A stretch of DNA of 27,393 nucleotides from Tubiluchus corallicola. Taxonomy: Eukaryota; Priapulida; Priapulimorpha; Priapulimorphida; Tubiluchidae. Positions 1 through 9,590 of this stretch are shown piece after piece; positions within the stretch are counted from its first letter, which is position 1; every line of letters starts with the position of its first letter. Position numbers and translations under genes: made by a program. The stretch lies in the NCBI GenBank assembly GCA_030141605.1, contig JAQGDQ010001736.1, positions 1 to 27,393 on the forward strand, given 5' to 3'. The notes under the pieces are model-generated. The model had not been told where the DNA came from. It did no database searches and saw nothing but the letters and a program-made list of their open reading frames with translations.

Positions 1-2855
1 TGTCCTGCACTGAACACTGAGAGTGAGAGTGTCCTGCACTGAACACTGAGAGTTAGAGTGTCCTGCACTGAACACTGAGAGTTAGAGTGTCCTGCACTGA
101 ACACTGAGAGTTAGAGTCCTGCACTGAACACTGAGAGTTAGAGTCCTGCACTGAACACTGAGAGTGAGAGTGTCCTGCACTGAACACTGAGAATTACAGA
201 GTCCTGCACTGAACACTGAGAGTTAGAGAGTCCTGCACTGAACACTGAGAATTAGAGAGTCCTGCACTGAACACTGAGATGAGAGAGTCCTGCACTGAAC
301 ACTGAGAGTGAGAGAGTCCTGCACTAAACACTGAGAGTTAGAGAGTCCTGCACTGAACACTGAGAGTTAGTGTGTCCTGCACTGAACACTGAGAGTTAGT
401 GTGTCCTGCACTGAACACTGAGAGTTAGAGTGTCCTGCACTGAACACTGAGAGTTAGAGTGTCCTGCACTGAACACTGAGAGTGAGAGTGTCCTGCACTG
501 AACACTGAGAGTTAGAGTGTCCTGCACTGAACACTGAGAGTGAGAGTGTCCTGCACTGAACACTGAGAGTTAGAGTGTCCTGCACTGAACACTGAGAATG
601 AGAGTGTCCTGCACTGAACACTGAGAGTGAGAGTGTCCTGCACTGAACACTGAGAGTGAGAGTGTCCTGCACTGAACACTGAGAATGAGAGTGTCCTGCA
701 CTGAACACTGAGAATTAGAGTGTCCTGCACTGAACACTGAGAATGAGAGTGTCCTGCACTGAACACTGAGAGTGAGAGTGTCCTGCACTGAACACTGAGA
801 GTTAGTGTCCTGCACTGAACACTGAGAGTTAGTGTCCTGCACTGAACACTGAGAGTTAGTGTCCTGCACTGAACACTGAGAGTTAGAGTGTCCTGCACTG
901 AACACTGAGAGTTAGAGTGTCCTGCACTGAACACTGAGAGTTAGAGTGTCCTGCACTGAACACTGAGAGTTAGAGAGTCCTGCACTGAACACTGAGAATG
1001 AGAGTGTCCTGCACTGAACACTGAGAATGAGAGTGTCCTGCACTGAACACTGAGAATGAGAGAGTCCTGCACTGAACACTGAGAATGAGAGAGTCCTGCA
1101 CTGAACACTGAGAATGAGAGTGTCCTGCACTGAACACTGAGAATGAGAGAGTCCTGCACTGAACACTGAGAATGAGAGAGTCCTGCACTGAACACTGAGA
1201 GTTAGAGTGTCCTGCACTGAACACTGAGAGTTAGAGTGTCCTGCACTGAACACTGAGAGTTAGAGTGTCCTGCACTGAACACTGAGAGTTAGAGTGTCCT
1301 GCACTGAACACTGAGAGTTAGAGTGTCCTGCACTGAACACTGAGAGTTAGAGTGTCCTGCACTGAACACTGAGAGTTAGAGTGTCCTGCACTGAACACTG
1401 AGAATGAGAGTGTCCTGCACTGAACACTGAGAGTTAGAGTGTCCTGCACTGAACACTGAGAATGAGAGTGTCCTGCACTGAACACTGAGAATGAGAGTGT
1501 CCTGCACTGAACACTGAGAATGAGAGTGTCCTGCACTGAACACTGAGAATGAGAGTGTCCTGCACTGAACACTGAGAGTGAGAGTGTCCTGCACTGAACA
1601 CTGAGAATGAGAGTGTCCTGCACTGAACACTGAGAATGAGAGTGTCCTGCACTGAACACTGAGAATGAGAGTGTCCTGCACTGAACACTGAGAATGAGAG
1701 AGTCCTGCACTGAACACTGAGAATGAGAGTGTCCTGCACTGAACACTGAGAATGAGAGTGTCCTGCACTGAACACTGAGAGTGAGAGTGTCCTGCACTGA
1801 ACACTGAGAGTGAGAGTGTCCTGCACTGAACACTGAGAGTGAGAGTGTCCTGCACTGAACACTGAGAGTTAGAGAGTCCTGCACTGAACACTGAGAATGA
1901 GAGTGTCCTGCACTGAACACTGAGAATGAGAGTGTCCTGCACTGAACACTGAGAATGAGAGTGTCCTGCACTGAACACTGAGAGTGAGAGAGTCCTGCAC
2001 TGAACACTGAGAGTTGAGAGTGTCCTGCACTGAACACTGAGAATGAGAGTGTCCTGCACTGAACACTGAGAGTGAGAGTGTCCTGCACTGAACACTGAGA
2101 GTGAGAGTGTCCTGCACTGAACACTGAGAGTTAGAGTGTCCTGCACTGAACACTGAGAGTTAGAGTGTCCTGCACTGAACACTGAGAATGAGAGTGTCCT
2201 GCACTGAACACTGAGAGTGAGAGTGTCCTGCACTGAACACTGAGAGTTAGAGAGTCCTGCACTGAACACTGAGAGTTAGAGAGTCCTGCACTGAACACTG
2301 AGAATGAGAGTGTGCACTGAACACTGAGAGTGAAGTGTCCTGCACTGAACACTGAGAGGTGAGGTCCTCACAAGCACTGAACACTGAGATAGGTGTCCTG
2401 CACTGAACACTGAGAGTTAGAGTGTCCTGCACTGAACACTGAGAGTTAGAGTGTCCTGCACTGAACACTGAGAGTGAGAGTGTCCTGCACTGAACATGAG
2501 AAACCCACACATGAGAGTGTCCTGCACTGAACACTGGAGAGTGTCCCACTGAACACTGAGAGTGAGAGTGTCCTGCACTGAACACTGAGAGTTAGAGTGT
2601 CCTGCACTGAACACTGAGAGTTAGAGTGTCCTGCACTGAACACTGAGAGTTAGAGTGTCCTGCACTGAACACTGAGAGTTAGAGTGTCCTGCACTGAACA
2701 CTGAGAGTGAGAGTCCTGCACTGAACACTGAGAGTTAGAGTGTCCTGCACTGAACACTGAGAGTGAGAGTGTCCTGCACTGAACACTGAGAGTTAGAGAG
2801 TCCTGCACTGAACACTGAGAATGAGAGTGTCCTGCACTGAACACTGAGAGTTAGA
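1..2855. repeat. 29-bp satellite array, about 98 copies, left end outside the window
   Basis: The unit reads AGAGTGTCCTGCACTGAACA then CTGAGAGTT. Variants alternate between GAGTGTC and GAGAGTC and between GAGAGTT, GAGAGTG and GAGAATG; some units lose 2-4 bases. Each unit holds AGTGT...ACACT arms that could pair. Divergence rises at 2310-2560 and the array stops abruptly near 2855. The unit is not a multiple of three, yet each frame stays open for long runs on the minus strand; these are not genes. Confidence 0.98.
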
Positions 2856-2950
2856 CAGTGACTAGAAAGTAAATCCAGTCAGTATATATAGGTATAGGTA
2901 ACCTATGCAGACTTGGCTTCACAAAACCATTACTGTAAAATAGGGAGAGA

Positions 2951-2974
2951 TCCAGTGAATATGCATTCACTGGA
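2951..2974. repeat. Perfect hairpin, 10-bp arms
   Basis: TCCAGTGAAT, a 4-base loop ATGC, then ATTCACTGGA. In an AT-rich intron; no gene attached. Confidence 0.85.
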
Positions 2975-3286
2975 CCGTACAATTATACTGGGGGTGAGTT
3001 TAGCTAGTAAAATGTAAAAGGATTAGTTCATAGATGGCAGCACCTAAAAAATGTACAATTACAACTTCCACATGCATTGAAACTACGAAAGGATAGCTCA
3101 ACGAAAGTGTAATAAAAAAAGGTAGCAAATCCTTACTGAAATCACTAAATACAAACTATACTCAGCAAATAGAGATTAGTGCATAATGACTTATTAACAA
3201 TTAATACGCAAAATGCAACAATTCCAACATAATCTCAACAGAATAACTCAAAGAATATGTATATCAAACGCATCATGTCATTATAT

Positions 3287-3308
3287 GGCATAGTTAATTA
3301 ACTATGCC
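3287..3308. repeat. 22-bp perfect palindrome
   Basis: GGCATAGTTAA followed at once by its reverse complement TTAACTATGCC. The flanks (TCATTATA / TATAATGA) extend the pairing to about 40 bp with one bulge. Related TTATAACGAGACA sequence lies just downstream, so this may be the end or centre of a small inverted-repeat transposon. Confidence 0.85.
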
Positions 3309-3383
3309 GTTATAATGAGACATTTAATTATAGCTACTTCATTATAACGAGACAGCATATCAATTTAACGAGGTAGTGTTATT

Positions 3384-3535
3384 CAGGGATGAGAATTTTC
3401 CTCGGATACGGAGAATTCCGAGTTTTTGGCAGACCAGTAGCGCCATTTTTGTAAATCGCGTAAATTCATTGAGAAAATTTTTACGGACCCAGTACATTAT
3501 TTCACAAGCTGACCGCTAGTTGGCGGGCCGTCACT
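3384..3535 (+). mobile_element. Partial copy of the CAGGGATGAG hAT-like element
   Basis: Matches the first ~150 bp of the element at 6760 and the reverse complement of the right end of 24917-25435: CAGGGATGAGAATTTTCC, GAATTCCGAGTTTTTGG, then TGACCGCTAGTTGGC. The rest is missing. It lies about 40 bp from the WLS acceptor at 3578. Confidence 0.8.
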
Positions 3536-3577
3536 CAAAGGAGAGCAGTTTTGTATTTCAAGTTTTCTTTCTTGTAG

Positions 3578-3714
3578 GTGATCCATCAGAACGGTGGATT
3601 TACTAAAGTCTGGTTGACTATGAAGACGATAACCTTCCCTTTCATCGTGGGGGTGATTGTCTGGTTCTGGCGACGTGTTCGACAGCTCCCGAGGAAACCG
3701 GTTCTTTTAGAAAA
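3578..3714 (+). CDS. WLS: WLS exon a: TM2 and following cytoplasmic loop
   Basis: Fragment residues 1-45 plus two bases of K46. The acceptor is a pyrimidine-rich tract ending TTGTAG; the donor is AAAA|GTTAGT, a little weak but required because the next exon completes Lys. The exon starts [12 protein letters not shown], the signature just before TM2, followed by a hydrophobic run ([13 protein letters not shown]) and the basic loop [16 protein letters not shown] partial transposon copy (3384-3535) ends about 40 bp before the acceptor. Reading straight through the donor gives an open frame to 3817, which is intron and not protein. Confidence 0.95.
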
Positions 3715-6700
3715 GTTAGTCTTTCTCCGTCTATTTTTCAATAAGATTTTTATGAACCGCAAGTTCATTTTTTATGTTAATGACTTATCTGAAAGAATTA
3801 TTACCACAGAAACATAATTTTGTGTTCGTGCGACTAGTTGTTCGCTGTTACATGCACTTAGCCGTTTGTTAGTTAGATTGGCACTAGCACATGCATCTCA
3901 TGAACGCATTGCACTAAAAAACAAATGCTGTACCTTTCAGTTCAGATGTGGTTCAGTTGTGAAGTAGTGCACATGTTCAAGAGTTCATGTTTGATCACGT
4001 TGGCAAATTTGCAGAGTTTATGCTCAACACGATCGTGAAATGGTTGTGCTGTTAGAAACTATGTTCAGTTGTGACGTAGTGCACATATTCAAGAGCTCAT
4101 GTTTGACAACGTCGGCAAATTTGAATTTTAAAATTTGCAGAGTTTATGCTCAACACACTCGTGAAATGTTTGTGCCGGTAGAAATTATGTTCAGTTGTGA
4201 CGTAGTGCACATGTTCAAGAGCTCATGTTTGACCACGTCGACAAATTTGAATTTTAAAACTTGCAGAGTTTATGCTCAACACACTCGTGGAATATTTGTG
4301 CCGGTAGAAACTATGTTCAGTTGTGACGTCATGATTAGCTACTCTCGCCGGCCACTTGATCTATTATTTAATTGTCCGTGACACATTGGCATTATTATTG
4401 GTGTTAAAATGTATACTTTTTACCTTACTTCAAAATGAAGTAGGGGTGTGAAAAAAACCACCCTGTTTTGCTGTAAACAATTCTTAGTTTGGGATTAGTT
4501 TGGCAAAGTACGAATTTCATAAATTTTATTTCATAACGGCAATTCTTAATTTCATCCTGTTTTCCCGTGTTCCTCCTCAAGTTGCTGTTTGGCCCTCAGT
4601 GAACAGGCTTACTTAATTTATGTATTTCTGGCTGCGTAAGCGTTCAGCATTAGACGCCGAGCCGTTGGAGGCATGAATGCGACGTTCCAAGTGCAAAATC
4701 ACTGGTGCAGTCACGCATCCATTTACAGACCGTATTTAGCGTTGCTTTGCTTTAACTCGCACGTTTTCGTTATTTTGTTTCAGGTTGCTGTTGACGCTTG
4801 GAGTGACTTTGGCCGTTAACGATTGTAAGTGGTTTAAATTCGTTTTCTAAACGTTGCCATAGTTACAAACTATGACTAATGCGCAGTACAACGTTTTGTA
4901 AAATGTAACAGAACTGATTCTACTGGTTTTTGACAGTGAAGCCATTATGGAGTTTCTCACTTGCAAATACGGTAAACTAAGACGCAGTCACAGACTATGT
5001 AGAGCGTTCGTGCATTATTGCCACCCTGGAGCAGTAAGTAAAGACCACGTCAATTATGTGCATACTATTACCATTATATCAGGACCAGAAAATAAAGACT
5101 ACGTAGAACGTTCGTGCATTATTGCCACCCTGGGGCAGTAAGTAAAGACCACGTCAATTATGCGCATATTATTACCATTATATCAGGACCAGAAAATAAA
5201 GACTATGTAGAACGTTCGTGCATTATTACCACTCGGGAGCAGTAAGTAAAGACCACGTCAATTATGCGCATATTATTACCATTATATCAGGACCAGACAG
5301 TAAAGACTACGTAGAACGTTCGTGCATTATTGCCACCCTGGGGCAGTAAGTAAAGACCACGTCAATTATGCACATATTATTACCATTATATCAGGACCAG
5401 AAAATAAAGACTACGTAGAACGTTCGTGCATTATTGCCACCCTGGAGCAGTAAGTAAAGACCACGTCAATTATGCACATATTATTACCATTATATCAGGA
5501 CCAGAAAATAAAGACTATGTAGCACGTTCGTGCATTATTGCCACCCTGGAGCAGTAAGTAAAGACCACGTCAATTATGTGCATACTATTACCATTATATC
5601 AGGACCAGAAAATAAAGACTATGTAGAACGTTCGTGCATTATTACCACTCGGGAGCAGTAAGTAAAGACCACGTCAATTATGCACATATTATTACCATTA
5701 TATCAGGACCAGAAAATAAAGACTATGTAGCACGTTCGTGCATTATTGCCACCCTGGAGCAGTAAGTAAAGACCACGTCAATTATGTGCATACTATTACC
5801 ATTATATCAGGACCAGAAAATAAAGACTATGTAGAACGTTCGTGCATTATTGCCACCCGGGAGCAGTAAGCAAAGACTATGTAGAGCGTTTGCACAATAT
5901 TGATTATCAGTGGACAGATTTATTAATGTTTGGCATTTTGCGTAGTTTCGACGTTATGCAAAATGTTTTTGTTGATTTGTGACATGGTGTCGATTGTTTG
6001 TGTGTCAAGACGTAACGTGTTTTTTATATCTTAACGTCACAATAGAGCACTATTGCAGACAACCGGTTGTGAATAAATGACTCAATAGAGCAAATGGGCA
6101 GGTCAGTATGGTGAATGAAGCCTCCCATCCCACCTATTCACTGACCAGGATCAGTGCTGCTTAACTTTAATCACAAAATAGGAATACTTGGCTACGCCGT
6201 GTCACTTGTCCAAAACATTTTATGCTTACACCATTCGTAAAGATGCCTAGCATGATTTTCAATTCGCGCCTGTTTTGTTTACTTTTACAGTTCCGCTAGA
6301 GTGGTTCAGCATTTGGTTTGCGATGCCGTTTAACCTGTTGCTAAGCGACATCAAACAGGGATTGTTTTTCACCGCGCTGCTCTGTTTCTGGATCATATTT
6401 GCCGGGGAACATCTCATGGTGAGTTTTTTTGACATGGTTACGAGGGTTTTTTTGACGAACAGTTTTTCTGATGGTCACCCACATTTTTGCTGTCCAGGCT
6501 CAGTGTTGCTTGATGATTTCGCTAGGTATACGTACTGTTTTCTTTCGTGTTTGAAAAACGTGATGACATTAATGTGCATTTGTTGACAATTTTAGTTTGT
6601 TAGTAACCTGTTCCACAATTTAGCATGACTTGCTATTTTTTCCAATTGCTGGTTTAGTTCATTTTTTCAAAAGTAAAGTAAATGTTAGTTCATGCGAAAT

Positions 6701-7860
6701 TTTAGTGCACATTTGGCACTACGGCTACATCTTTTTGAAGGAACTGTTTTTATGTCTAGCAGGGATGAGAATTTTCCGCGGATACGCGGAATTCCGAGTT
6801 TTTGGAAGACCAGTAGTGCAATTTTTGTAAATCGCGTAAATTTGTTGAGAAAATGTTTACGGACACAGTACATTATTTCAAAAGCTGACCGCTAGTTGGC
6901 AGGCCGTCACTTTGTTTACATCACGTACATCAGTGTAACCACGTGTAGATCTCTATGTATAAAAACATAGAATCAATTGTGCGGAGTTATTTGAGTCAAT
7001 TGCAGACAGTTTTTATAAACTTTTGCATAGGAGCGGTCAGTACTTAGGCATTTTTGAGATAATTAGGTATCATGTATCCTTGATAGTTGGGTATTGTAAA
7101 TTATGCATGAAACAAGGTAATTGATATTTTAAGTCCACTTAGAGTATAACATCCACAACATTATTATAGCATTATTTAGCATTGCCAAAAAAGCAGCCAG
7201 TGTATTATAACATCCACAACATTATTATGGTAACATGCTTGATGAAGGGGATGAAAAGGAAATTTCCCAAACAAGTTTTCCTACATAATTTAAATACTTA
7301 GCATTACATTAGCATATACAGCATTACGCTAGCATTTACGTTTGATAGCATTAGCAGTATGTTTACCTGTTTGAAAGACTTGTGTAACTAGAAAAGAAAA
7401 TATTTGTGCCAATTGATAAAACGGCACCGTTTCACCTATCCCAGTGTGCACCACTGATTCACGAAAAAACATTTTGTTGGTCTTATTGACGACGTAAACT
7501 TTTGCTTAGTTAGTGACGTGTGTGCTACGAGTGTTCTGATTATTCATTCATACTTTACACAATGTTATCTAAACTTCTTTTAAATGACTTACCATTAAAG
7601 TGGCTGCCCCCAACGGTTATTGCGAGAGTTCAATTTTTCAAGTTTTATACAGCGTTACTGCTAACACAAGCTCTGTGCGCAATAAGACAACATGTAAGTG
7701 ACACAAATTTTTTAACTTCGGCTTTTCTCGTTCACATCATTCACTCTGATTCATCACACAGTGGCGATGCTTATAAAGATTTCTCTCATTGCTATCATTT
7801 GCATTTACCTTTACATGTTTATATCAATATGTATGTATTACTGTAGCTATGACTGATGAT

Positions 7861-7923
<63 letters not shown>

Positions 7924-9552
7924 TACACATATTACATATACATATGCATATACGTACACGCATGCACACGCACGCACGCACGCACACACGACACACGCAC
8001 ACACACACACACACACGCACACACATATAGTCATCATCAGTCATACCCACAGCAAGATAAAAAGTGAAAAGGATGGGACTTAAACAATCTCCTTGAGGTA
8101 CTCCTATGTTAGAACAGAATGGCATGCTCATCTTTCCTTCATGCCGGATTTGGAATAGGAAGATTTTGTAGGAATGGGCTAATGAAGTGCTGTTCATCTT
8201 CTTCTAAAACTTCTGATCATTTGTTAGGTAGGACACTGGATGCCAACACAAAGTCTGAGATTAAACTATAGTTGCACTTAGCTAGGACCCATAGTTTCGT
8301 AAGAGTTGCAAAAGCTTCATGTATTAACTTTTTTCAAAAATGCATCATCTCTACTCTACTGTTACTAGTACATTTGTGATTTTTCAAACTTCCATTTGGC
8401 TATTGTCAGCCATTTCTTTCTCTGTCCTCGAAGCACGTTGTGTTTATCACTAGGTTTGCATAGCTGCAACTGCACTTGTCGCTATCGAAACAGAATTCTG
8501 GGTAATCTAGCGGTTCTCAGTTTAATAATAGCAGTTCGTTTGAGGCATCTAGACATTGACATCTCGTGTCATCTTCTTGTCTGGCGCGTATCTAAAAAAA
8601 GCAAAAAGATTATTTATTAAATTTTTAGAAGCATTAATTTTTTTAATCGATTTTTAATCAGGATTTGGAAGTTTTCAAAGTGAGGCATGCAGGCACGTGA
8701 AACTGCAAGTAGAAGTATTTAGAGTTGTGAATGCAGGTGAACAATGTTGCAAGTGCAGGCACGTGAAACTGCAAGTGCTGGTATTTAGAGTTATGAATGC
8801 AGGTGAACAATGTTGCAAGTGCAGGTGCACGAGAAGTGAGAACATTTTTTTTCCTTACAAATTTGTACAACTGCTTATGTTAAATTACAGTTACGACTCG
8901 CATTTCCTCACCTCAAAACAGTTTTCTCCGTTTGAGTTGCATAAGCATCCAGATTCATAGTCAAAGTCATCCGGATCACAGCTGACTATTGCTTCCGGAT
9001 CTATCATCTGACAGCATCGTTCGTATTGAGCGACAAAATCTTCATCCTGACACTTCTTTCGACATCTCCGTCTTCCCCGTCTCGGTCTGCGACGGTCATC
9101 GTCGTCGTCGTCTTCGTCGTCGTCGTCATCATCATCATCATCATCATCACAGCGGCGCAAACATCGCTTGAAACGTCTTGCTAGTCTTCGATCCCTTCGC
9201 TCTTCTGCGGTGAGACTGTCAATGATTTCTGTTAAGACCTGCAAAAATCATTTGTTGAGCTTTATAGAAATTGTAGAAAAAGGAAATTAGTGGCTATCTT
9301 AGCTGCACTACTTTTAAAAAAAATGCGTAATTTTGGCATTAGTACCGCCACTTTAAGGAAAATAATTGACTTGTAATGATACGTCATTTTAAACGTAATT
9401 GACCCATCGCTACTTTTTGGTATGTTAAAAATCATTTCATAGTTCTCAATTTTGATTACAGCTGACCTAAACATCAACTTGGTATTGCACAAACACGACT
9501 TTCAATGTACTCTTCTGGAGAAACCACAGCCAGACATTAATTACAGCATAAA

Positions 9553-9590
<38 letters not shown>

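Larger units (their letters stand above)
2856..3577. other. AT-rich WLS intron remnant with palindromes and a partial transposon
   Basis: No exon seen. It holds two strong inverted repeats (2951-2974 and 3287-3308) and a 152-bp partial copy of the CAGGGATGAG element at 3384-3535, just before the WLS acceptor. The next upstream WLS exon must lie beyond the satellite. Confidence 0.6.

Noticed and set aside
454-2844. Many open frames on the minus strand (repeats of a SQCSVQDTL-like peptide)
   Set aside because: They are translations of the 29-bp satellite in rotating frames, with no ATG starts, splice signals or unique sequence.
1-2855. CRISPR-like look of a regular short repeat
   Set aside because: Units abut with no unique spacers, and the host is an intron-bearing animal genome.
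4947-5141. Plus-strand frame at the start of the 104-bp array
   Set aside because: Covers array units and stops in the second unit; no support.
6685-6895. Short frames on both strands around 6760
   Set aside because: They fall in the CAGGGATGAG element and recur in its other copies.
7789-8083. Frames rich in Ile-Tyr, Val-Cys or Thr-His
   Set aside because: TA and CA microsatellite translations.
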